A DNA stretch of 64,000 nt, taken from the NCBI RefSeq assembly GCF_000718095.1, contig NZ_JOEI01000006.1, forward strand, positions 62,001 through 126,000, given 5' to 3'. A model generated the notes under the pieces. That model made no database searches. It saw nothing but the letters and a program-made list of their open reading frames with translations, and had not been told where the DNA came from. Shown piece after piece: positions 16,868 to 24,012 of this stretch. This DNA comes from Streptomyces scopuliridis RB72. Lineage in GTDB: Bacteria > Actinomycetota > Actinomycetes > Streptomycetales > Streptomycetaceae. Numbering within the stretch: the stretch's first letter is position 1; every line of letters starts with the position of its first letter. The position numbers and the translations under genes are program-made.

Positions 16868-17358
16868 CGACCGGCCACCTCGTTACTGGCCTCGGACAAC
16901 GTGAACCAGACGGTCTTGTGACTGGGTGAGCATCCCCCGTAGATGGTCGACCCCCACGCGAGGGCCAGGCTCTCCACGAGGACGAGCCCACGCCCCGAAT
17001 CCTGTTCGCCCCCCGCGCGGACCGCGCCCGGCGCGGTGCGTGCGGTGGGCGTGACGGGCGTGGGCAGCGCCCACGGTTTGTCGTCCGAGACGGAGACGGT
17101 GACCTGTTTGCGGTTGACCGTCACGCGGACGCGGATCAGGGGTGTACGGGTGTGCCGGTGCGCGTTGGTGACCACCTCGGTCACACAGAGGCGCGCGTCA
17201 TCGACGAGGTTGCGGTGCCGGCTGAGCCCGAGAAGCGACGTGACGAAGTCACGCGCGATCCTGGGCGCGGTCGCCGTGCTGGGCAGAGCCAGCCGGTAGG
17301 TCTCGGCGCCCTGGGGTGGCGGGGGTACGGGGGTTGCGGTGGCGGTCACGGTGGTCAT
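16855..17358 (-). CDS. ATP-binding regulator, RsbW/anti-sigma-kinase fold
   Basis: 167 residues from the ATG at 17358, with gggag 8 bases upstream. HATPase_c_2 fold: LCVTEVVTNAHRHTRTP (N box), VSVSDDKPW (D box) and GRGLVLVESLALAWG (G box). Proteins of this Streptomyces family bind ATP and are thought to act as anti-sigma or anti-anti-sigma kinases, but many stand-alone copies sit beside DUF5753/DUF397 pairs, as here, where the XRE gene at 17606 is divergent. Its function may be tied to that regulator. Linker residues 1-20 are Pro/Thr-rich. Confidence 0.85.
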   Translation of the reverse strand: MTTVTATATPVPPPPQGAETYRLALPSTATAPRIARDFVTSLLGLSRHRNLVDDARLCVTEVVTNAHRHTRTPLIRVRVTVNRKQVTVSVSDDKPWALPTPVTPTARTAPGAVRAGGEQDSGRGLVLVESLALAWGSTIYGGCSPSHKTVWFTLSEASNEVAGRWNQ

Positions 17359-17473
17359 GTCGTCGTCTCCCAACGCGGACGTGGCGGCGGTGCTTGGGCG
17401 ACAGCCCGTGTCCTTGGCCGCCCGCGACCCCTCAACGGGCATGCGAGTGACTGCACTTCGGGCCGAATGGCAC

Positions 17474-17521
17474 GTTGCGTCGCACCACGGACCGTAGGGC
17501 GCAACATAGGTACGGCGCAAC
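17474..17521. promoter_or_regulatory. Candidate operator cluster in divergent promoter (GGCGCAAC motif)
   Basis: ggcgcaac occurs at 17498-17505 and 17514-17521, 16 bp apart, with an inverted near-copy (gttgcgtc) at 17474-17481. The region separates the ATPase gene and the XRE regulator gene. The same octamer recurs before the methyltransferase unit (18727-18840). It is probably bound by the XRE protein encoded at 17606 (inference). Confidence 0.5.
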
Positions 17522-17605
17522 AGTGGGACGCATGTCGCACTCATATGGGTGGACCCATGGCACTGTGGGGCGGCACACTCGTTGTGACCAGAGAGGGAGA
17601 GGTTC

Positions 17606-18454
17606 ATGCCGCCAAGGGCTTACCCGACCGCCCGCCAGAAGCGACTGGGTGCTGAGTTGAGAAAGCTGCGAGAGCGAGCCGGTATGTCCGGAAGCGCGGT
17701 TGCGGCGTTCCTGGGTGGCGAACGGGCCCAGGTCAGCCACCTGGAATCGGGCCGGTACGGAGTGAGCGCGGAGCGAGTCCGCCGAATCGCCACCCACTGC
17801 TCGGCAACGGACAAGCACCTCGTCGACGCGCTCGCAAGTATGGCGGAGGAGCGCGGAAAAGGATGGTGGGAGGATTACCGAGGAATTCTCCCACCAGGCT
17901 TCCTGGACCAGTCAGAGCTGGAACACCATGCGACCTATATGCGTGCCGTTCAAATGCTCTACGTGCCAGGGATTTTCCAGACGGCCGAATACGCTCGCGA
18001 GCTGATCGCGAGCGGCGTGACCAGCTTTCAGGCCTCCGAGGTCAACGCGCGCGTAGAGCATCGCATGAGGCGTCGCGAGATCTTCGACCGCCCGAACCCG
18101 CCGAAGTTCGAGGCGCTCATCCACGAGGCAGCACTTCGCATGAGGTACTGCTCCGCCGAAGTCATGCGGGCGCAGATGGATTTCCTGCATGAGGTCTCGC
18201 TCTGGCCGAGTGTGACGATCCGCATCATCCCCTTCGATGCGCGGATCACCTGCTCGGTCCACTCGATGCTCTACGCGGGCGCCGTGATACCGCAACTGGA
18301 CACCGTCCAGATCGACAGCGCGTTCGACGCCGACTATCTGGACGCCGAGGCTCAACTCGTCAAGTACCGGGCGCTTATCGAGGCAGTCGAGGCGATCTCA
18401 CTCAGTGCCGCCGAGTCGAGCAAATTCATCCAACGCATCGCACAAGAAATGTGA
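17606..18454 (+). CDS. XRE-family HTH regulator with DUF5753 (Scr1-like)
   Basis: 282 residues. Helix-turn-helix at about 15-70 (LGAELRKLRERAGMSGSAVAAFLGGERAQVSHLESGRYG), then the DUF5753 domain from about 95 to the end, with the usual VPGIFQTAEYARELI and RMRRREIF segments. This architecture always travels with a DUF397 protein, here at 18464, and resembles a type II toxin-antitoxin or signalling pair in Streptomyces; known members control development and antibiotic production. ATG start with gggagag 8 bases upstream. Divergent from the ATPase gene; see the shared motif upstream. Confidence 0.93.
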   Translation: MPPRAYPTARQKRLGAELRKLRERAGMSGSAVAAFLGGERAQVSHLESGRYGVSAERVRRIATHCSATDKHLVDALASMAEERGKGWWEDYRGILPPGFLDQSELEHHATYMRAVQMLYVPGIFQTAEYARELIASGVTSFQASEVNARVEHRMRRREIFDRPNPPKFEALIHEAALRMRYCSAEVMRAQMDFLHEVSLWPSVTIRIIPFDARITCSVHSMLYAGAVIPQLDTVQIDSAFDADYLDAEAQLVKYRALIEAVEAISLSAAESSKFIQRIAQEM

Positions 18455-18463
18455 GTGAGCGGC

Positions 18464-18664
18464 ATGACCAACCACATTGAATGGCAGAAGTCCTCCTTCT
18501 CGGGCGGTGACAACAATCCGAACTGCGTCGAACTGGCCAGCGTCGACGGGCAGATCAAGATGCGGGAGAGCGACGCCCCGGACACCGTCGTCACAACGAG
18601 CCCCGAGAAGCTGCGCGCCTTCCTCCTCGGCGTCAAGGCAGGAGAGTTCGATCACCTGATCTGA
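18464..18664 (+). CDS. DUF397 protein, partner of the XRE/DUF5753 regulator
   Basis: 66 residues (69 if the GTG at 18455 is used). Opens with the family signature WQKSSFSGGDNNPNCVELA and continues VKMRES-like (IKMRESDAP) to a C-terminal LRAFLLGVKAGEFD. DUF397 proteins are encoded directly after XRE/DUF5753 regulators and are thought to bind them; the gap to the preceding stop is 9 bases here. A strong terminator follows at 18682. Confidence 0.92.
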   Translation: MTNHIEWQKSSFSGGDNNPNCVELASVDGQIKMRESDAPDTVVTTSPEKLRAFLLGVKAGEFDHLI

Positions 18665-18681
18665 CGAACGTCCGCACCCAT

Positions 18682-18713
18682 ACGCCCCTCACCTCTTCGC
18701 AGGTGGGGGGCGT
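18682..18713 (+). terminator. Terminator after the XRE/DUF397 operon
   Basis: 13-bp stem acgcccctcacct/aggtggggggcgt (one G-T wobble) with a 6-nt loop cttcgc, 17 bases after the DUF397 stop. It separates the regulator operon from the methyltransferase operon. Confidence 0.82.
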
Positions 18714-18726
18714 ACGGCATACAAGG

Positions 18727-18840
18727 GCGCAACTCTGGGACGGACCACTGTTGCGCCTCACCTAGATGTGACGCTACGGTCGCTGTGCGTCGCCGATCCA
18801 GGGTCGTCCCTCGGCAGGACATCGCCCTGACCGGCGCAAC
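18727..18840. promoter_or_regulatory. GGCGCAAC operator repeats and likely promoter of the methyltransferase unit
   Basis: ggcgcaac at 18727-18734 and its exact inverse gttgcgcc at 18751-18758 form an inverted repeat with a 16-bp spacer; a third copy lies at 18833-18840. A fair sigma-70-like promoter, ttgcgc (18752-18757), 18 bp, tacggt (18776-18781), overlaps the inverted half, so binding would occlude it. Confidence 0.5.
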
Positions 18841-18971
18841 TCTCCCCGTCCCGCGCCCCATTGGGGAGAGTCCCGAAGGGTTGTCCCCCGCCCGCCGCTC
18901 GTCATGCCGGCGTGCGGGCAGGGGACAACTCTGCCCCCGCATCGCGCGCTGAGGAGAAGGGCACCACGACC

Positions 18972-19178
18972 ATGGCCCCACCCCCGCCCCCACCAAAACC
19001 ACCCAGCCGTACGACGGGCAGTGAGGCGCGGCAGCGTTTGTCCATGCTGATCGACATGTTCGGGGTGGGCGGGACACTGCTCGTTCCCATGGCCGACCCG
19101 CGCCCGGACGCGTCCCCGGCCGTTCCCGACGAAGCCGAGCTGTTCCGAAGGATCTTCGGGGACCCGCCACCGCACTGA
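18972..19178 (+). CDS. 68-residue protein, candidate modified-peptide precursor
   Basis: From the ATG at 18972, with ggagaagg about 13 bases upstream. An upstream start at 18861 is less likely because that part lacks bias. Proline-rich head (MAPPPPPPKPPS), a short central helix (SEARQRLSMLIDMFGVGG), then TLLVPMADPRPDASPAVPDEAELFRRIFGDPPP. No known domain. It lies 39 bp before the PIMT-like methyltransferase. Its small size, aspartates near proline or glycine (D28, D42, D46, D53, D64) and position are what would be expected of a substrate peptide of a stand-alone PIMT-type maturase (imiditide-like RiPP). This is a hypothesis; it could also be an accessory or regulator. Confidence 0.6.
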   Translation: MAPPPPPPKPPSRTTGSEARQRLSMLIDMFGVGGTLLVPMADPRPDASPAVPDEAELFRRIFGDPPPH

Positions 19179-19217
19179 TGCCCACGCCCTGCACCATCCC
19201 CGACCGAAAGGATCGCC

Positions 19218-20444
19218 ATGCCCCCGCCCCAACCCGACGCCCTCGCCGACGCCTTGATCCGCGTACCCCGGCACGAGTTCATTCCGGCCCTGGCCTGGGC
19301 CGTGCCCCAAGGCGCCGGAACCCCTCCCGCCGCTGCCTCCGGGTACTGGATCGATCAGCACCGTGACCCCGACCGCTGGTGGCGGGCCGTGTACTCCGAC
19401 ACCGTGATCGTCACTCAGCTCGACGGCGGCCGGACCGAGCTCACTCCGGCCAACGCCGCCGCCCCCTCGACCGCGCCGAGCTGTGCCGCCTCCAGTCCTC
19501 TCCTCGTGACCGCCGGGTTACGTCATCTCGCGGTGCGGCCCGGGGACCGGGTGCTCGATGTCGGGGGTGGTACGGGTTGGACCTCCGGGCTGTGCGCGTA
19601 CCTCGCCGGGGACGACGCCCTGGTCACCACGGTCGAGATCGACCCCGATCTGGCGCGGACCGCCACCGAAAACCTCGCCCGCTGCGGCCTGCACCCCGCC
19701 ATCGTCACCGGTGACGCGGCCACCGAACTCCCCAGCTCGGACGGCGAGTCCGACGGACTGTTCGACCGCGTGCATGTCACCTGTGGCGTCACGGACATCC
19801 CGTACGTATGGGTGGAGCACACCCGTCCTGGCGGGCACATCGTGCTCCCGTACAACCCGCCCATCGGCCGACTCCTGCGTCTCACCGTCCACGAGGACGG
19901 CTCGGCCACCGGCCGGTTCGGGGAGGAGTGCTCGTACATGCCTCTGCGTTCAGAGCGGCTGCCGCAGGCGCAGGCGCAGCCCGCAGACGCGGACACAACC
20001 GGCACCGACACCCACCCCCGCGTCCGCACCCTGGACTCGGCCCCCGGCTCCGACTCCGGCACCGAATCCCTGCTCCACCCCGCCCCCGCCCCCGGCCTTC
20101 AGGTCCTGCTCGCCTCCCTCGTCGGGGATGAGCCCTGGGTGAACGGTTCCGGGAGCGTGCTGCTGACCGACGGGGTCTCCCGCGCCACCGTCGAGGACGG
20201 CGGCCGGCTGACGCAGACCGGGCCGCGTGATCTGTGGGACGAGGCCGAGTCCGTCCACCGCGCCTGGACACGACACGGCCGCCCGGGGCTGGACCGTATC
20301 GGCTTCACCGTCACACCCCAGCGGCAGTACGTGTGGATCGACGATCCCTCCGTACCCGCCGCCCACACTCTCGACAATCCAGCCGACAAATCAGCGGACA
20401 AATCAGCGGACACGGCAACGACGGTGGGAGCTTCCCTTGGCTGA
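19218..20444 (+). CDS. PIMT-like (protein-L-isoaspartate O-methyltransferase family) methyltransferase
   Basis: 408 residues. N-terminal LIRVPRHEFIPALAW and VYSDTVIVTQLDGG are the PIMT substrate-side motifs, followed by a degenerate S/T/P loop and the SAM site VLDVGGGTGWTSGLCAYLAG; residues about 240-408 are an extra C-terminal domain. True Pcm repairs isoaspartate; RiPP members (OlvSA, ThfM, imiditide NmaM types) methylate an aspartate to form an aspartimide. With no ATP-grasp or lanthipeptide synthetase nearby it would act alone on a small partner. A TTA codon at 19518-19520 (codon 101) makes translation bldA-dependent. ATG start with aagga 8 bases upstream. It overlaps the microprotein at 20437 by 8 bases. 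Confidence 0.82.
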   Translation: MPPPQPDALADALIRVPRHEFIPALAWAVPQGAGTPPAAASGYWIDQHRDPDRWWRAVYSDTVIVTQLDGGRTELTPANAAAPSTAPSCAASSPLLVTAGLRHLAVRPGDRVLDVGGGTGWTSGLCAYLAGDDALVTTVEIDPDLARTATENLARCGLHPAIVTGDAATELPSSDGESDGLFDRVHVTCGVTDIPYVWVEHTRPGGHIVLPYNPPIGRLLRLTVHEDGSATGRFGEECSYMPLRSERLPQAQAQPADADTTGTDTHPRVRTLDSAPGSDSGTESLLHPAPAPGLQVLLASLVGDEPWVNGSGSVLLTDGVSRATVEDGGRLTQTGPRDLWDEAESVHRAWTRHGRPGLDRIGFTVTPQRQYVWIDDPSVPAAHTLDNPADKSADKSADTATTVGASLG

Positions 20445-20529
20445 CTGCGGCACCTGTCACGGCAAGGGATGGGTCTACGAGCACCAGGACGGTGCGCGCA
20501 AGAAGGTGAGCTGCCCCGTCTGCAAGTGA
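20437..20529 (+). CDS. 30-residue CxxC microprotein, TTG start, overlaps methyltransferase stop
   Basis: The TTG at 20437 has gggag 6 bases upstream and starts M-A-D then CGTCHGKGW, with a second pair CPVCK at the end; the spacing suits a single zinc knuckle as in the DnaJ cysteine-rich domain. It is read in another frame while the methyltransferase ends at 20444. It may be a chaperone or metal carrier for the maturase; unknown. It resembles the 14040 protein in its GxG-flanked cysteines. Confidence 0.6.
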   Translation: MADCGTCHGKGWVYEHQDGARKKVSCPVCK

Positions 20530-20548
20530 GACCTCACCACCCAGCGCC

Positions 20549-21814
20549 TCACACCTCCGGTCTGCCCAGCACCAGAATCTGGATCGCCAGCACCGCCGCC
20601 CCGCGCGCCCAGTCGTTGAAGTCGGAGATCTTGGTCTCCAGCGGGACCGGCGCCGCGAACGGATCGCGGTTCGCGCGGATGGCCTCCTCGATGGCCGGGC
20701 CCGCCACGTCCACCAGACCGACTCCCTCCCCGGCCAGCAGGATCTTCTGCGGCATCGCGAAGTTGGCGATCTGTGCCACCACCGTCCCGAGGGCGCGCGC
20801 CGCCTCGTCCAGGACGCGGGCCGGCATCGGGTCGCCGGCCGCGGCCAGGGCGAGGATCTCGTCGTAGGTGTGGTCGCGGCCGGTGGCGGCCCTGACCTGG
20901 TAGCGGATGCTGGGGATGGCGAGGAAGGAAACCACGCTGCCACGGTCACCGTCCGGGGTGAGCGGGCCGTTCTGGCTGACGATCCAGCGCGGGCCGATGC
21001 CGTGGTCGCTCTCGGGCGTACGTACCAACTGGCCGCCGATGACCAGGCCGTAGCCGATTCCGGCGCCGATGGTGAGGACCGCGAAGCGGTCGAGACCGCG
21101 TCCCGCGCCGAACCACGCCTCGGCCTCGATCAGCGCCGCGACATCGTTCTCGACCACGACGGGGAGGCCCGTGCGCTGTGCGAGGAGGTCGGCGAAGGGG
21201 ACGGACCGCCAGCCCAGGAAGGGGGACGAGACCGTGCCCGCGCGACCACCGCCCGCCGGTGTGCCGCCCGCACCGCTGTCCCCCGCCCGGCTGTCGAGAT
21301 GACCGCCGACCCCGACCCCGATCCCGGACAGCCGCGGAAACGCGGCGGTGAACTCCTCGGTCATCGTGTGCAGCAGGTCGGCGACCTGGTCCGGGTCGTG
21401 CGTGTGGAGGGGGACGGTCCGGTCGGCCACGATGTCGCTCTTGAGCGTCGTGACGACGCCGTAGACCGCGTCAGCCGTGATCTTGAACCCCGCGAAGTAG
21501 CGGGAATCGGCCACGATGTCCAGCGGCTGCGAGGGCCTGCCCTGCCGCGCGGCGGCCGTCGTCACAGGCGCCGGACCCTCGATCAGCAGGCCCGACTCGA
21601 TCAGCGGTTTTGTCAGCCGGGTGAGGCTGCCGGCCGACAGATCGAGCCTTCTGGCGATCTCCGTGCGCGAGATGGGGCCGTGCGTCAGCACCTCGATCGC
21701 CACCGCGCGTTCGGCGGGGGTCAGTGGTGCCCAACTGGCGGCCGACATGCGCGTATCCCCTGCGTCCCTTGCGTCCCCTGCGTCCCCTGCGTTCACGACT
21801 GCGTTCATGGCCAT
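20549..21814 (-). CDS. ROK-family transcriptional repressor (NagC/XylR type)
   Basis: 421 residues. N-terminal winged helix (TPAERAVAIEVLTHGPISRTEIARRLDLSAGSLTRLTKPLIESGLL), then a ROK sugar-kinase-like domain with GIGVGVGGHLD and VVENDVAALIEAEAWFGAGRG; the usual zinc cluster CxCGxxGC is absent. Start at 21814 has gggag 7 bases upstream; the first 22 residues are a 3-residue repeat (GDAGDARDAGD) from a short DNA tandem repeat, so the ATG at 21748 is an alternative. Divergent from the sugar importer, so it probably represses it until the sugar or its phosphate binds. The 212-bp gap between them contains AT-rich tracts typical of operators, but no clear palindrome. Confidence 0.92.
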   Translation of the reverse strand: MAMNAVVNAGDAGDARDAGDTRMSAASWAPLTPAERAVAIEVLTHGPISRTEIARRLDLSAGSLTRLTKPLIESGLLIEGPAPVTTAAARQGRPSQPLDIVADSRYFAGFKITADAVYGVVTTLKSDIVADRTVPLHTHDPDQVADLLHTMTEEFTAAFPRLSGIGVGVGGHLDSRAGDSGAGGTPAGGGRAGTVSSPFLGWRSVPFADLLAQRTGLPVVVENDVAALIEAEAWFGAGRGLDRFAVLTIGAGIGYGLVIGGQLVRTPESDHGIGPRWIVSQNGPLTPDGDRGSVVSFLAIPSIRYQVRAATGRDHTYDEILALAAAGDPMPARVLDEAARALGTVVAQIANFAMPQKILLAGEGVGLVDVAGPAIEEAIRANRDPFAAPVPLETKISDFNDWARGAAVLAIQILVLGRPEV

Positions 21815-22026
21815 GGCGGTGCTCCCGGTTCCGGCTCATCGTATCCAGGATCAGCCGCTCCCCTCCGCTCATTTTATTTCACATCAGAAGAAAGAGCGCT
21901 CCCCTTCAGCGCCACGAGCCACCCAATCACCCCGGGGGCCAGTTCACGCACACCCCTTGACGCGACGATTCTTTCAGGTCAAAAGTAACTGCACCCGAGG
22001 ACGAGTCATGGACAAGGGAGTCTCTG

Positions 22027-22935
22027 ATGGCTGTCGCCTCAAGCAGCACGCCAAGAACAAAGCCACGCGGGGACGGTCTCCTCGCGGCGATCTTCATCGC
22101 GCCGGCCATGGCCGGTTTCCTGGTCTTCCTGCTCTGGCCCACCCTGCGCGGCATCTATCTCAGCTTCACGCGGTACAACCTGCTCACGCCCGCCGAGTGG
22201 GTGGGCCTGGACAACTACCGGCGGATGGTCAACGACCCCATCTTCTGGGGGTCGTTGCGCGTCACCATCGAATACGTCGTCATCAACATCGGCGTACAGA
22301 CGGTCGCGGCCCTGTGCATCGCCGTCCTCATGCAGCGGCTGACCACCTCGTCGCTCCTGCGCGGCATCGTGCTCACGCCGTATCTCGTCTCGAACGTCGT
22401 CGCCGGTGTCGTCTTCCTGTGGATCCTGGACACCCAGCTCGGTATCGGCAACGAGATCCTGGGGGCGCTGGGCTTCGACCACGTCGCCTTCCTCGCCAGC
22501 AACGAGTGGGTGATCCCGAGCGTCGCGCTGATCAACGTATGGCGGCATGTCGGCTATACGGCGCTGCTGCTCTTCGCCGGGCTCCAGGCGATACCCGGCG
22601 ATGTGTACGAGGCCGCGCGGGTGGACGGCGCTGGTGAGCTGCGGATGTTCTGGCGGATCTCGCTGCCGCTGCTGCGGCCGGTGCTCGCGGTCGTACTGAT
22701 CATGACGGTCATCGGGTCGTTCCAGGTCTTCGACACCGTGGCGGTGGCCACCCCCGGTCCCGGCGGTCCGGCCAATGCCAGCAATGTGCTCCAGCTGTAC
22801 ATCTACGGCTCGGCATTCGGGCGGTTCCAGTTCGGTTACGCGTCCGCGATGTCCGTCGCGCTGCTCGCCGTACTGAGCGTGATCACCATCGTCCAGTACC
22901 GGCTGACCAGGGCCGGCGAGACGGACCTCGGCTGA
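22027..22935 (+). CDS. ABC sugar transporter permease (CUT1, MalF-like)
   Basis: 302 residues, six transmembrane helices starting near residue 25, and the cytoplasmic EAA loop EAARVDGAGELRMFWRISLPLL that contacts the ATPase. It would form the channel with the permease at 23048. ATG with aaggga 9 bases upstream. No ATPase gene follows. In Streptomyces such importers share the general ATPase MsiK, which would have to be supplied from elsewhere in the genome. Confidence 0.94.
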   Translation: MAVASSSTPRTKPRGDGLLAAIFIAPAMAGFLVFLLWPTLRGIYLSFTRYNLLTPAEWVGLDNYRRMVNDPIFWGSLRVTIEYVVINIGVQTVAALCIAVLMQRLTTSSLLRGIVLTPYLVSNVVAGVVFLWILDTQLGIGNEILGALGFDHVAFLASNEWVIPSVALINVWRHVGYTALLLFAGLQAIPGDVYEAARVDGAGELRMFWRISLPLLRPVLAVVLIMTVIGSFQVFDTVAVATPGPGGPANASNVLQLYIYGSAFGRFQFGYASAMSVALLAVLSVITIVQYRLTRAGETDLG

Positions 22936-22942
22936 TGGCCCG

Positions 22943-23017
22943 GCCTGCCAACCTGCCTACCTGCCTGCCTGTCTACCTACCTGCCTACCTACCTGCCTGC
23001 CTGCCTGCCTACCTACC
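22943..23017. repeat. Tetranucleotide CCTN repeat between permease genes
   Basis: About 18 imperfect CTGC/CTAC units fill the 112-bp gap between the two permease genes. Slippage here could change the distance or RNA folding within the operon. Confidence 0.8.
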
Positions 23018-23047
23018 GGTCGAACGAGAAAGGAAAGGAGATACGCC

Positions 23048-23995
23048 ATGGCTGTACTGACCACCGCGCGCGCCGAGAGCCCCGACACCCCGGTGACGGC
23101 GCCCGGCAAGCGCGTCCGGCGCCGTCCGTCGTTCGGCCGGGTGGTGGCCTGGGCGGTGATGGTCGCGATCGTCCTCATCACCCTGCTGCCGTTCTACTGG
23201 ATCGTACGTACCGCGCTGTCCTCCAATACGGCGCTCACCAGCGACCCGTCCTCGCCCCTCCCCGTCGGCTTCAGCTGGGGTGGCTTCGCGCGCGTCTTCG
23301 GTCTCCAGAGCACGGAGGAGGCCCTCGCCCAGGGCGGTGCGGGCGGCTCCCTTAACTTCTGGCGCTATCTGCTCAACTCCACCTTCGTCGCGACCCTGGT
23401 GACGGTCTGCCAGGTGCTCTTCTCGGCCATGGCCGCCTACGCCTTCGCGCGGCTTCGCTGGCGCGGGCGGGACCGGGTGTTCGGGCTGTTCCTCGCCGGG
23501 CTGATGGTGCCGACGATCTTCACCCTGCTGCCGAACTTCGTCCTGATCAAGGAACTCGGTCTGGTGGACTCCCTGCTGGGGATCGCTCTGCCGACCATGT
23601 TCATGACGCCGTTCGCGGTCTTCTTCCTCCGGCAGTTCTTCATGAACCTGCCCCTGGAGATGGAGGAGGCCGCCCTGCTGGACGGCGCGGGCAAGGTGCG
23701 GATCTTCTTCCGGCTCTCCCTGCCCATGGCGTCCGCGCCGCTGATCACCCTGGGTGTCCTTACGTACATCACGGCGTGGAACGACTACTTCTGGCCGCTG
23801 ATGGTGTCGTACAGCGACAGCTCGCGGGTGCTGACCGTCGCGCTCTCCATCTTCCGGTCGCAGACCCCGCAGTCCGGTACGGACTGGGCCGGGCTGATGG
23901 CCGCCACCCTGGTCGCCGCGCTGCCGATGCTCGTGCTGTTCGGCGTCTTCGCCCGGCGGATCGTCAACTCCATCGGCTTCAGCGGGCTCAAGTAA
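23048..23995 (+). CDS. ABC sugar transporter permease (CUT1, MalG-like)
   Basis: 315 residues with six helices and the EAA motif EEAALLDGAGKVRIFFRLSLPMA. It carries the MalG-type N-terminal segment (LLPFYWIVRTALSSN). Excellent ribosome site, aaggaaaggag, before the ATG. It pairs with the 22027 permease. The next gene begins 17 bases on. Confidence 0.94.
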   Translation: MAVLTTARAESPDTPVTAPGKRVRRRPSFGRVVAWAVMVAIVLITLLPFYWIVRTALSSNTALTSDPSSPLPVGFSWGGFARVFGLQSTEEALAQGGAGGSLNFWRYLLNSTFVATLVTVCQVLFSAMAAYAFARLRWRGRDRVFGLFLAGLMVPTIFTLLPNFVLIKELGLVDSLLGIALPTMFMTPFAVFFLRQFFMNLPLEMEEAALLDGAGKVRIFFRLSLPMASAPLITLGVLTYITAWNDYFWPLMVSYSDSSRVLTVALSIFRSQTPQSGTDWAGLMAATLVAALPMLVLFGVFARRIVNSIGFSGLK

Positions 23996-24012
23996 GGAGG
24001 CGGGTAGCCGTT

